Origin: an uncultured Muribaculaceae bacterium
Lineage (GTDB): Bacteria > Bacteroidota > Bacteroidia > Bacteroidales > Muribaculaceae
Reading direction: 5' to 3'
NCBI GenBank assembly: GCA_910587425.1
Contig: CAJUKU010000004.1
Span: 62,001 to 126,000, forward strand
Length of the DNA: 64,000 bases
Shown piece by piece: positions 45,297-53,960 of the stretch (its first letter is position 1; every line of letters starts with the position of its first letter). A program made the position numbers and the translations under genes. The notes beneath the pieces are model-generated. The model had not been told where the DNA came from, made no database searches, and was given only the letters and a program-made list of their open reading frames with translations.

Positions 45297-46283
45297 ATGG
45301 AAAATTGCTTTCACCACATCACTGCATTGCTGATATCCGCCGTATTGACTACCGGTTGCCACGAGTCAGAACGTATGGATGTGATACGTCTTGACCAGCT
45401 CTCTGCGACTGAAACCGATGATCTTACTGATAATAATGACATCAACTACGACAGCACGACTATGACAGCCGGAATTAACGCCATGATTTCCATAATGGCA
45501 CCGGATTATACCGGGAATATAGACAGATTCATATCAGACTACAGCGGGCGTGAATCCACGAAACTGTTTCGCCGTGACGTGGATGCTCGACTCGGTTCAC
45601 TCGATGCTGTTGAAAAGTCACTCGGCAGATTGCGCGGAGCTATGGAGAGAGATATGCCGGGCGTAGGGTTTCCGTCAAGAATATATGGCATCATAACTCC
45701 TTACAACCAATCGGTAATGACTGTTGATTCAGTCATGCTGATCGGACTGAACCATTATCTCGGCTCTGATTATGAGGGTTATGCGGCGTTTGGCAAAAAC
45801 CAGGCAGAACTGAAGCGTAAGGCACGTATAGCCGTAGATGTCGCCGAAGCTCTGATACGATCCAAATACCCTATGATTGTCACAGATTCAACAACCCTGC
45901 TTCAGCACCTGCTCTACGATGGCGCGGTGACGACAACCATGGCGATAATGATGCCGGAAGTGTCAATCTCTGACATACTTGGCATTAGCGATGACGCTTT
46001 GAGAACTATAAAACGCAACGAGCGCCCGATATGGAACGCAATTATTGAAAATGGATTGCTATTCTCTACCGATGAACAAATGGCACGACGGCTATTACAA
46101 CCCGCACCAAACTCTGCCGTCATCTGCGACTGGTGCCCCGGACGCGCGGCGCGCTACATCGCACATCACATGGTAAAGAGCTACTTAAAGACTAATGGAC
46201 GCCCCGACGATCTTTCGGAACTGCTTGATGCCGGATTCTACAATTCCACAAACGCATTGGCTGCATGCCGCTACGCTCCTTGA
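45297..46283 (+). CDS. GldB-like lipoprotein
   Basis: A 328-residue lipoprotein. The signal ends TTGC with the acylated cysteine near residue 21. The mature protein matches the gliding-motility GldB family (DUF2268-like fold): the block NHYLGSDYEGY, KYPM, and DAGFYNSTNA near the C terminus. In gliding Flavobacteria GldB is needed for motility, but non-gliding Bacteroidales keep it with unknown role. A -7-like box ends 4 nt before the ATG. Confidence 0.85.
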   Translation: MENCFHHITALLISAVLTTGCHESERMDVIRLDQLSATETDDLTDNNDINYDSTTMTAGINAMISIMAPDYTGNIDRFISDYSGRESTKLFRRDVDARLGSLDAVEKSLGRLRGAMERDMPGVGFPSRIYGIITPYNQSVMTVDSVMLIGLNHYLGSDYEGYAAFGKNQAELKRKARIAVDVAEALIRSKYPMIVTDSTTLLQHLLYDGAVTTTMAIMMPEVSISDILGISDDALRTIKRNERPIWNAIIENGLLFSTDEQMARRLLQPAPNSAVICDWCPGRAARYIAHHMVKSYLKTNGRPDDLSELLDAGFYNSTNALAACRYAP

Positions 46284-46297
46284 TCTGACAGCATCCG

Positions 46298-46996
46298 TCA
46301 GTTAGGTGTGCAATCGTAATGCACGGAATGGCTTCCCGCATGGCAATATGAGAGGTGATGGTCAACTACCGCATGGCGTGTAGCCATACCCGATATAATA
46401 CTCATCTCATGCGATACAAGCACAATAGTGGAGTGCTCGGCTTTCATCCGCAATATATCGTAGACCCGCTGCTCAAAGTGTTTGTCGAGATAGCTTAGCG
46501 GCTCATCCATTACCAGAAGCTGCGGACGCGCCACAAGAGCCCTTGCAAGTAGCACCCTCTGCAGCTGACCACCCGAGAGACGCCCGATCGCACTGTCAGC
46601 ACGGTCATCCATCTCAACAAGTTGCAGATTCTCTATTATGGCGCTATCGGCGTCGGAGCGCGACAGCCCTTTCAATCCGAGCAGACCTGACGCCACGACA
46701 TCACGCACAGTGAGCGGAAATCTGGAATCAATCATATTCTTCTGCGGCAGATACCCTATGCTGAGGCACTGCGCTGGTTTGCCCTCATAATCATAATACT
46801 CCACACACCCCGACGTGGGCTTCAGCAGTTTGAGTATTATTCTCAGAAGCGTGGTCTTGCCCCCACCGTTAGGACCGGTTATCGCCAGGAAATCACCATG
46901 GTTTATATCGAGGTCTACCCCTGTCAGCACCTCTTTATCATCGTGACGCATACCCACGTCACGCAAACGTATTATCGTCGTATTATCCTTTGTCAT
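46298..46996 (-). CDS. Metal (zinc-type) ABC transporter ATP-binding protein
   Basis: A 232-residue ZnuC-like ATPase. Walker A GPNGGGKTT, signature LSGGQLQR, Walker B LLVMDEPLSYLD, H-loop SHE. Begins 6 nt after the zinc-binding protein gene, so the two form one operon. The expected third part, a ZnuB-type permease, is not in the window: the next gene downstream is gldB on the other strand, 14 nt away. Confidence 0.92.
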   Translation of the reverse strand: MTKDNTTIIRLRDVGMRHDDKEVLTGVDLDINHGDFLAITGPNGGGKTTLLRIILKLLKPTSGCVEYYDYEGKPAQCLSIGYLPQKNMIDSRFPLTVRDVVASGLLGLKGLSRSDADSAIIENLQLVEMDDRADSAIGRLSGGQLQRVLLARALVARPQLLVMDEPLSYLDKHFEQRVYDILRMKAEHSTIVLVSHEMSIISGMATRHAVVDHHLSYCHAGSHSVHYDCTPN

Positions 46997-47002
46997 AATC
47001 TG

Positions 47003-47872
47003 TCAGCGGTTTTTGACCAATGCCTCCACAATACTATCCATTTCCTGCTTCCAGTCCGGCGCAAGCGGGCGGACTGTACATTTCACTGCTCCTGTGCGGC
47101 TTATCACAGCGTCGGTCTTCCCTCCCGCATCCATCTGCGGTTGCATGAAAAAGACACGGGCATTTTTTGTATCGGCATCACTGAGAGTCTGCCTCATCAT
47201 GATCAGCGATATTTCCTTGTTCTCCTGCCCCATTGCGACCTGATGCAGTCCGTAATCACGAGCAAAATAACTTAGCGACGGATGCCACACGAGGAATGTC
47301 TCATCACGCATTGGCTTCAAACTGCGCGCGTATTCCCTGTCAAGCGCCACAAGTTCCGAATCGAGCTGCGCGTAGCGGGTATTGTAATATTCCGTTCCTG
47401 CCGGATCAATCTCAAGCAGCCCCATTAGCATATTGTGCGCCATTATCCGGGCATTACGCACCGAACTCCACACATGCGGATCCGCATGTGTGTGCTCTTC
47501 ATCGCCATGCGAATGAGTATCCATTATAAAGTCGATACCTGCCGAAGTATTTACAATTACTACAATATCTTTACTGTCGCGCAAACGCTCTATTACCGGT
47601 TTCTCCCAATCAAGACATCCTACTGGCATATACGCAGCGCCACTTGCGGCATCTATCATCGTAGACATCGGCGGATCGAAATTCTCAGGATCGGCGTCGC
47701 CTTTCATGAGTACAGATATACCGATCCGCTCACCACCGATGCGCTCAAGCAACCAACGCTGGGGCTCTATGCTGACAGTTATGACCGGTTTTGAGTCGTT
47801 TTTGCGACGGCAGCCGGCTATGAACATCACAGCCAGGGCAGCTATTATAAACAGTATAAGATATTTCTGCAT
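47003..47872 (-). CDS. Zinc-type ABC transporter substrate-binding lipoprotein (ZnuA-like)
   Basis: A 289-residue lipoprotein with lipobox IAGC (C21). It has the cluster A-I binding fold with a histidine-rich acidic loop (DTHSHGDEEHTHADPHVW, about 117-134), typical of zinc rather than manganese binders, and later WHPSLSYF with another ligand histidine. It would capture zinc in the periplasm for the adjacent ATPase and an unseen permease. It follows a VanZ-like gene by 24 nt. Confidence 0.92.
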   Translation of the reverse strand: MQKYLILFIIAALAVMFIAGCRRKNDSKPVITVSIEPQRWLLERIGGERIGISVLMKGDADPENFDPPMSTMIDAASGAAYMPVGCLDWEKPVIERLRDSKDIVVIVNTSAGIDFIMDTHSHGDEEHTHADPHVWSSVRNARIMAHNMLMGLLEIDPAGTEYYNTRYAQLDSELVALDREYARSLKPMRDETFLVWHPSLSYFARDYGLHQVAMGQENKEISLIMMRQTLSDADTKNARVFFMQPQMDAGGKTDAVISRTGAVKCTVRPLAPDWKQEMDSIVEALVKNR

Positions 47873-47896
47873 CCCTCTCCTAATAATTTGGATATA

Positions 47897-48301
47897 TCAT
47901 TTCCAACCGAACATCTTCCGGCAAACCATACGGGCGGCAAACGCACAGACAACCGCACCGGCACAATCCGCTATAAAATCAGGAAAATCACCTGAACGAC
48001 CCGGGACCACAAGTGCCTGTGCGATCTCAACTATCCCTCCGGCAATTGATGACAATAATACTGCGACAAAAACCGCCGTCATATCGGTTGAGCCTGTCGA
48101 CCTGCCGCGGTCGAAATATATCACGGATGCGAAACCACCGAACATAAGAAAATGCGCCACTTTATCGGCATACGGGAAAAGCTGTGGAGTCTCGTCACCA
48201 AACGGATCCGGCACAAGCGTAAGGTAGCATATAGCCAGAGCGACAACAAGTGTAGGCAGATAGGGTGGAAGTTTCAGTATGTAGTTTTTGAGCGGTTTCA
48301 T
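47897..48301 (-). CDS. VanZ family membrane protein
   Basis: A 134-residue protein with four hydrophobic segments, matching the VanZ family (LTLVPDPFG, YADKVAHFLMFGGFA, VEIAQALVVPGRSGDFPDFIADCAGA). In Enterococcus VanZ gives low teicoplanin resistance; in Bacteroidales the family is common and its role unknown. A TAAATTTG box lies 4 nt upstream of the ATG. First of a co-oriented run with the zinc transporter genes. Confidence 0.9.
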   Translation of the reverse strand: MKPLKNYILKLPPYLPTLVVALAICYLTLVPDPFGDETPQLFPYADKVAHFLMFGGFASVIYFDRGRSTGSTDMTAVFVAVLLSSIAGGIVEIAQALVVPGRSGDFPDFIADCAGAVVCAFAARMVCRKMFGWK

Positions 48302-48305
48302 AGTG

Positions 48306-48313
48306 CAAATTTA
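48306..48313 (-). promoter_or_regulatory. -7-like box immediately before the VanZ gene
   Basis: TAAATTTG on the minus strand ends 4 nt before the ATG, which would place the transcript start at the start codon. No TTG at the usual distance. Confidence 0.4.
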
Positions 48314-48458
48314 GTCACTTTTACGCATCCGAAGTTAGATTACGGCAGAATTGTTTGCAAATTTTGCTATATTTGCAAAAATTTTCCGGATATATAACGT
48401 CAAATATAATTTTTATACGACGCGATATATCCGATATATTTCACACATAGTTGATTTA

Positions 48459-49820
48459 ATGTCAGATAAACCACAGTTCGCCTCACGTATCGGACTTATT
48501 GCCGCTACGGTCGGCTCTGCCGTAGGGCTTGGAAACGTGTGGCGCTTCCCCGCAGAGGCACAGGCAGGTGGAGGCGCGGCATTCCTGTTCATATACATTC
48601 TCTGTGTACTGTTGCTCGGAGTTCCGGTAATGGTCGGGGAGTTCGCTCTCGGACGCAGCGGCGGCAGTGATGCCATAGGTTCTTTCGTCAACCTTGGTGC
48701 ACGACGTCCGTGGTGGGGTGTGGGAGCACTCGCCATACTTGCCAGCTATATGATACTATGCTTCTACATGGTTGTTGCCGGATGGACTATAGAATACCTG
48801 TGGGAGTCTGTTACCGGCGCACTATATGCTGCGGTTCCTGACGGGAACGAGAGCATGATGTTCGCCCGGCGCATGGAGACATACATTGGATCCGCATGGC
48901 ATCCGCTTGTTTTCACTGCGATAGTCATTGTGATCAATATCTGCGTGCTGCTCGGTGGAGTGCAGAAAGGTATCGAACGCCTCTCAAATCTCCTCATGCC
49001 ACTGCTGTTTCTCATATTGATAGTATTCGCATGCGTTGCATTGTCGCTGCCCGGTGCTGCTGAAGGACTGCGTTTTTTCCTCAGCCCTGATTTCAGCAAA
49101 CTAACCCCCGGAGTCGTGATCAGCGCACTAGGACAGGCATTCTTCTCGCTCAGCCTCGGAATGGGAATACTTATCACCTACGCGTCATATTTCCCACGCA
49201 CGACACGGCTTACACGCACCGCCGTCACGGTCTCAATGCTCGACATGCTTGTGGCGGTGATGATGGGCGTTATTATATTCCCTGCCGTCACTACCTACGG
49301 ACTCACAGGTGAGAGTCTGCGCGGAGCTACTCTCGTCTTCGTCACGCTCCCGGAAGTATTCGCCCGTATGCCCGGAGGAACATTTTGGTCAGCATTGTTT
49401 TTCCTGCTCCTCTCGCTCGCTGCAATCACCTCGACAATATCCATAGCCGAAGTGACGATAGCGTTCCTTCAAGACCGCTTCCGGATGAGCCGGCGCAAGG
49501 CTGTGTCTGCCACCCTGCTTCCTCTCTTCATTTTCAGCAGCATCTGCTCACTCTCACAGGGACCGCTCAACCACATCACCATTGCCGGATTCAATATTTT
49601 TGATTTCCTCGACAATGTCGCCACCAACATCATGCTACCGCTGGGTGCTCTCCTGCTCTGCATTTACATGGGCTGGTTCGCTCCACGCGGTCTCTTGCAG
49701 GATCAGATGAGTTGCGGCGGTATGTATGATTTCGGCAAGGTAAACCGTACGGTCGCATTTATAATACGCTATATTGCACCTCCGCTTATCGCTATCGTGC
49801 TGATTTCATATTTCATCTGA
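48459..49820 (+). CDS. Sodium-dependent transporter (NSS family), copy 1
   Basis: A 453-residue inner-membrane symporter of the LeuT-like neurotransmitter-sodium family. Start MSDKPQFASR; the upstream frame has no conserved sequence. TM1 carries GSAVGLGNVWRFP (19-31), the unwound sodium/substrate site. About eleven or twelve segments, ending without a long tail. Substrate probably an amino acid or related amine. Eighteen nt before the small membrane-protein gene and about 390 nt before copy 2. Confidence 0.95.
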   Translation: MSDKPQFASRIGLIAATVGSAVGLGNVWRFPAEAQAGGGAAFLFIYILCVLLLGVPVMVGEFALGRSGGSDAIGSFVNLGARRPWWGVGALAILASYMILCFYMVVAGWTIEYLWESVTGALYAAVPDGNESMMFARRMETYIGSAWHPLVFTAIVIVINICVLLGGVQKGIERLSNLLMPLLFLILIVFACVALSLPGAAEGLRFFLSPDFSKLTPGVVISALGQAFFSLSLGMGILITYASYFPRTTRLTRTAVTVSMLDMLVAVMMGVIIFPAVTTYGLTGESLRGATLVFVTLPEVFARMPGGTFWSALFFLLLSLAAITSTISIAEVTIAFLQDRFRMSRRKAVSATLLPLFIFSSICSLSQGPLNHITIAGFNIFDFLDNVATNIMLPLGALLLCIYMGWFAPRGLLQDQMSCGGMYDFGKVNRTVAFIIRYIAPPLIAIVLISYFI

Positions 49821-49838
49821 GCACCAGTATTCATCCAA

Positions 49839-50153
49839 ATGGCACGTTTCGACTTTACCTCAGGTGAACGACGCGGACTGATCGTACTGCTTGCCGTTCT
49901 CACGCTGCTTATAGCTGTGACATCGCTGCATTTATGTTCCGGAACTTCTGATTCTGTACAGACAAACATACACAGCGGGAGCGCTGTCGCAAATATTGAA
50001 ACCGGCGACTCGCTCACTACACAAACGGACAATACAGAAACCACGCAGAAACCGGTGAAGAAAAAAACGCGTGCAAAATCAGCGAAAACCACCCGAAGCG
50101 CACGTCCTGACGGACGCCAGAGAAAGCACCTCGATGATCTGGTGGATGAATGA
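49839..50153 (+). CDS. Small one-helix protein between the two transporters
   Basis: A 104-residue protein I do not assign to a family. It begins MARFDFTSGERRG, has one membrane helix (about 14-32), a Ser/Thr-rich stretch, a strongly basic segment (KKKTRAKSAKTTRSARPDGR) and an acidic end (DDLVDE). The GERRGLIVLL start resembles the first helix of ComEA-like helix-hairpin-helix proteins of Bacteroidetes, but the HhH part is missing. It sits 18 nt after transporter 1 and 54 nt before transporter 2. Confidence 0.75.
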   Translation: MARFDFTSGERRGLIVLLAVLTLLIAVTSLHLCSGTSDSVQTNIHSGSAVANIETGDSLTTQTDNTETTQKPVKKKTRAKSAKTTRSARPDGRQRKHLDDLVDE

Positions 50154-50207
50154 CCGATTAGCGTTTTCAACTCACTTTACAAATCTTGAGCATCCTAATA
50201 AGCATCA

Positions 50208-51587
50208 ATGAATAAGGATTCAAAACCGCACGACGGCGGATCAACCACACGCGCACAATTCGCCACACGCCTCGGCGTCATTGCTACGACCGTCGGCTCA
50301 GCCGTAGGACTCGGCAACATCTGGCGCTTCCCCTACGAAGCCGGAAGCCACGGCGGGGGCGCGTTCATGCTTTGCTATGTGTTTTTTATTTTTATCATAG
50401 GCATTCCGGTAATATGTGCCGAGTTCATCATGGGACGCGGCACACACAGCAACATCATAGGCGCCTACCGCAAGCTCGCGCCGGGCAAGCCTTGGTATTG
50501 GGCTGGATACATGGGTATACTCGCATCGATACTTATACTCAGCTTCTATTCGGTTGTAGCCGGGTGGACGCTCGAATATTTCATCCAGTCGGTAAGTGGG
50601 AATCTTGACCTCGGCTCTACGGCTGCTTTTCATGACCGTTTCGAGAGTTTCGCCTCATCCAACTACCGCCCTGCTCTCTTTGCCTTGCTCTTCCTCGCGG
50701 TCAATTACCTCATATTGCGCCGGGGAGTAACCGCCGGAATTGAGCGCATGAGCAATATACTCATGCCGGTTCTGTTTCTTCTACTGCTCATATTCTGCAT
50801 AAACTCGCTCATGATGCCGGGAGCCGATGAAGGATTGCGGTTTCTTTTCAAACCTGACTTCAGCGCTATTACACCCACAGTGCTTCTAGGAGCTATGGGA
50901 CAGGCATTCTTCTCGCTCAGCCTCGGATTAGGATGCATGGCTACATATGCATCATATTTCAACCACCGCACACAGTTGGCACGTAGCGCAACGCTTACCG
51001 CATCGCTCGACACACTTGTAGCCGTCCTGGCTGGAGTTATGATATTTCCTGCCGTATTCACATTCGGTTTCTCACCATCGGCAGGTCCCACACTCGTTTT
51101 CGAGGTTCTCCCTTCAATACTCCACAGTCTGCCCGGAGGTATCGTATGGTCATCACTGTTCTTCTTCCTGCTCATTCTCGCCTCCCTCACCTCCACTATT
51201 TCCATGAGCGAGATCTCCATAGCGTTCATAATTGAGGAGAAGAAAATGGATCGGCGAAAAGCCACAGCCCTGAACACCTGTGTGGCTATGGTTCTTGCCA
51301 CACTGTGCGCCCTCAGTTTCGGTTGTCTATCCGGCATGACCATCTTCGGAATGACTCTTTTCAACCTGTTCGACTACCTGTCATCCAACATCCTTCTTCC
51401 ACTAGGAGGAATGGTATGCTCGTTCTTCGTAGGATGGATTGCCGACCGTGCTTTTGTCCGCTCGCAGCTAACCAACGGCGGCACACTCCGTCTGCGCGCC
51501 ATGCGTGTGATCATATTCTGTATCCGGTGGATAGCGCCGGTATGCATAGCTATAGTATTTCTCAACTCCATAGGATTCATTAACTGA
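50208..51587 (+). CDS. Sodium-dependent transporter (NSS family), copy 2
   Basis: A 459-residue paralogue of the preceding NSS symporter. It has GSAVGLGNIWRFP in TM1 and the AMGQAFFSLSLGLG block in the middle. The two copies align along their whole length with moderate identity, so they are an old duplication rather than a recent one. Followed by the EEP hydrolase gene after 3 nt. Confidence 0.95.
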   Translation: MNKDSKPHDGGSTTRAQFATRLGVIATTVGSAVGLGNIWRFPYEAGSHGGGAFMLCYVFFIFIIGIPVICAEFIMGRGTHSNIIGAYRKLAPGKPWYWAGYMGILASILILSFYSVVAGWTLEYFIQSVSGNLDLGSTAAFHDRFESFASSNYRPALFALLFLAVNYLILRRGVTAGIERMSNILMPVLFLLLLIFCINSLMMPGADEGLRFLFKPDFSAITPTVLLGAMGQAFFSLSLGLGCMATYASYFNHRTQLARSATLTASLDTLVAVLAGVMIFPAVFTFGFSPSAGPTLVFEVLPSILHSLPGGIVWSSLFFFLLILASLTSTISMSEISIAFIIEEKKMDRRKATALNTCVAMVLATLCALSFGCLSGMTIFGMTLFNLFDYLSSNILLPLGGMVCSFFVGWIADRAFVRSQLTNGGTLRLRAMRVIIFCIRWIAPVCIAIVFLNSIGFIN

Positions 51588-51590
51588 CCG

Positions 51591-52358
51591 ATGAAACTTA
51601 AACAGATTTCCATTGCCGCGGCTCTTATCGCCGCAACTGCCGCCGCATCCGCCATTAATTCCGATGCCGACGGAAAAGATCTCGTACTCATGAGCTACAA
51701 CGTCCGCAATGCCACCGGAATGGACGACATACGCGACACAGAGCGTACGGCAGCCGTCATACGCCGATGCACTCCGGATGTAGTGGCTATTCAGGAACTC
51801 GATAGCATGACCAACCGCTCCGGTCTCACCTATGTGCTCGGTGAGCTCGCACAACTGACAGGAATGTACGCAACCTACGCACCTGCAATCGACTATGATG
51901 GTGGACGCTATGGCATAGGCATGCTGAGCCGCTCGGAGCCTATCCGTGTGGAGCGCATCGCACTGCCGGGACGCGAAGAGGCACGCGCAATGCTCGTCGC
52001 CGATTTCGACGGCTACACATATATAGCAACCCACCTGTCACTTACGCGGGAAGACCGTGAGGCATCACTCGAACTGATCCATCAGGTGACCGACACTTGC
52101 ACCCGCCCGGTATTCGTTGCCGGCGATTTCAATGCCACACCCGATTCTGAATTCATCGGGGCGATACTCAAAGATTTCGTAATCCTTACGCCGACCGATG
52201 CCGCAACATATCCCGCCGACAAGCCGGTAAAGACACTCGACTATATTATCGTACCACGCCGGCATTCCGACCGCATAAAAACACTCAGTACACAAGTGGA
52301 ATCCGACAGCCTCGCATCTGACCACCGCCCTATCACCGCACGCATACGCATAGACTGA
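51591..52358 (+). CDS. Exported endonuclease/exonuclease/phosphatase family protein
   Basis: A 255-residue protein with a signal peptide (about 1-21). The EEP fold is shown by MSYNVRNATG, the metal-binding QELD, GDFNATPDSE and the terminal SDHRPI. The length and export fit the group with sphingomyelinase-like or phosphoesterase roles; a nuclease role is possible. Only 3 nt after transporter 2, so cotranscribed. Confidence 0.92.
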   Translation: MKLKQISIAAALIAATAAASAINSDADGKDLVLMSYNVRNATGMDDIRDTERTAAVIRRCTPDVVAIQELDSMTNRSGLTYVLGELAQLTGMYATYAPAIDYDGGRYGIGMLSRSEPIRVERIALPGREEARAMLVADFDGYTYIATHLSLTREDREASLELIHQVTDTCTRPVFVAGDFNATPDSEFIGAILKDFVILTPTDAATYPADKPVKTLDYIIVPRRHSDRIKTLSTQVESDSLASDHRPITARIRID

Positions 52359-52421
52359 TTTACTTACAAAATTCGGTTACATGGATATGATCAAATAAGG
52401 GAAAAATTTCATGTGCGCGGC

Positions 52422-52452
52422 TTGCAATGACGGACTACAAATCGTAACTTTG
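52422..52452 (+). promoter_or_regulatory. Promoter of dedA
   Basis: TTG (52422-52424), 20-nt spacer, TAACTTTG (52445-52452): a near-ideal match. The leader to the ATG at 52546 is about 85 nt. Confidence 0.75.
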
Positions 52453-52470
52453 CACTGCCGCAAACGGCTG

Positions 52471-52504
52471 CGGTATCGGGACTGACATTCGGTTTCCGAT
52501 ACCG
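52471..52504 (+). promoter_or_regulatory. Hairpin in the dedA 5' leader
   Basis: CGGTATCGG (52471-52479) pairs with CCGATACCG (52496-52504), extendable by two pairs. No T run follows, so it is not an obvious terminator; it may be a regulatory or stabilising leader structure. Confidence 0.6.
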
Positions 52505-52545
52505 TTGCTGTATCCGGATCTTAACGCTAAATATTTCAACCACTA

Positions 52546-53205
52546 ATGATAACACTCGCCATATTCGATCCCGCAGCTATAATAAACTCTTTTTTTCAAG
52601 CCGCACCTGTGACTATCTACCTTATGGTGCTGGGATTCATGATTGTCGAGAGTTCATTTATACCGTTTCCTTCGGAGGTCATAGTTCCACCGGCTGCCTA
52701 TCTTGCGGCGACATCGCACGAGGTAAACATAGTAGCCGTAGTGCTGATAGCGACGGTTGGTGCGCTGATAGGCGCGCTTATAAACTATGGGCTTTCAGTA
52801 TGGATCGGTCGACCGATCGTGTACCGTTTCGCCGACTCCCGGTTTGGTCACGCCTGTCTGATTGATAGGCAGAAAGTTGAAAATGCCGAGCGTTATTTTG
52901 ACCGCCACGGTGCAGTCTCAACTTTCATCGGTCGACTCATTCCAGCCGTGCGGCAACTCATATCCATCCCTGCCGGACTCGCACGTATGAATGTAGGTAA
53001 ATTCATGATCTACACATCGCTCGGCGCATTGACATGGAACGTCATCCTTGCCGCGCTCGGATGGTGGCTCGGACAGGTGGTAAGCCGCGAGGAGCTATAT
53101 GCAAAGGTTGAAGAGTACAACTCCTATCTGACTTACGCAGGAATAGCGCTCGGCGTTGTGTGCGTGGGAATCATAGCCTACAATGCTCTTAAGAGACACA
53201 AATAA
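52546..53205 (+). CDS. DedA family membrane protein
   Basis: A 219-residue inner-membrane protein of the DedA/SNARE-associated family, several of which flip undecaprenyl phosphate or phospholipids. Markers are ESSFIPFPSEVIVPPAAYLA near residue 30, GRLIPAVRQLISIPAGLARM near 128, and TWNVILAALGWWLG. The acidic FPSE and the arginine-containing GRxxP block are the residues needed in studied members. Preceded by a strong promoter and a hairpin leader; rpe follows after 38 nt. Confidence 0.94.
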   Translation: MITLAIFDPAAIINSFFQAAPVTIYLMVLGFMIVESSFIPFPSEVIVPPAAYLAATSHEVNIVAVVLIATVGALIGALINYGLSVWIGRPIVYRFADSRFGHACLIDRQKVENAERYFDRHGAVSTFIGRLIPAVRQLISIPAGLARMNVGKFMIYTSLGALTWNVILAALGWWLGQVVSREELYAKVEEYNSYLTYAGIALGVVCVGIIAYNALKRHK

Positions 53206-53243
53206 TTTTAGATCTGCACTATAACTAAAATAAAGGAAACACA

Positions 53244-53891
53244 ATGATACAGATAGCTCCTTCACTTCTCTCAGCCGACTTCGCCAACCTCCAGCGCGAC
53301 GTGGAGATGCTCAACGCCTCCGAAGCTGCTATGCTTCATCTTGATGTGATGGATGGCGTTTTCGTTCCCAACATATCGTTTGGTTTTCCGGTGATGAAAG
53401 CTATTTCCGCATACGCACGAAAGCCGCTCGACGCTCACCTCATGATCGTGGATCCTCAGCGTTACATCAGCCAGGTGCGTGATTGCGGTTGCGCGATAAT
53501 GACCGTACATGCTGAGGCATGCACACACCTGCATCGTGTCATACAGCAGATACGCGACGCCGGTATGAAAGCATCAGTAGCGCTTAATCCCGCCACTCCG
53601 CTCGTCATGATAGAGGAGGTCATAGCAGATCTCGACATGGTTCTCCTGATGTCAGTCAACCCCGGTTTCGGCGGTCAGAAATTCATAACGGCGACGCTCG
53701 ACAAGACCCGCCGGTTGCGAAAAATGATTAAGTCCACCGGCTCGCATGCCGAGATTCAGGTTGACGGCGGTGTCAACCTTACCACCGCCCCTCAACTGAG
53801 CGAAGCCGGTGCCGACATTCTCGTTGCCGGAAGTTTCGTGTTCAACTCACTCGATCCCGCCGATACAATCCACCGTCTGAGCATAGTGTGA
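53244..53891 (+). CDS. rpe: Ribulose-phosphate 3-epimerase
   Basis: TIM-barrel enzyme of the pentose phosphate pathway. 215 residues with the metal/catalytic block HLDVMDGVFVPN (near 32-43), the VNPGFGGQKF loop and DGGVN near 175. One of few genes here with a visible purine-rich ribosome site (AAAGGAAAC) about 6 nt before the ATG. 38 nt after dedA. Confidence 0.98.
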   Translation: MIQIAPSLLSADFANLQRDVEMLNASEAAMLHLDVMDGVFVPNISFGFPVMKAISAYARKPLDAHLMIVDPQRYISQVRDCGCAIMTVHAEACTHLHRVIQQIRDAGMKASVALNPATPLVMIEEVIADLDMVLLMSVNPGFGGQKFITATLDKTRRLRKMIKSTGSHAEIQVDGGVNLTTAPQLSEAGADILVAGSFVFNSLDPADTIHRLSIV

Positions 53892-53960
53892 CACGCGGCA
53901 TTGACACCTGTCACATCATAGACACACCAGTAACACTTCACGACTCCACTTCATCACATA

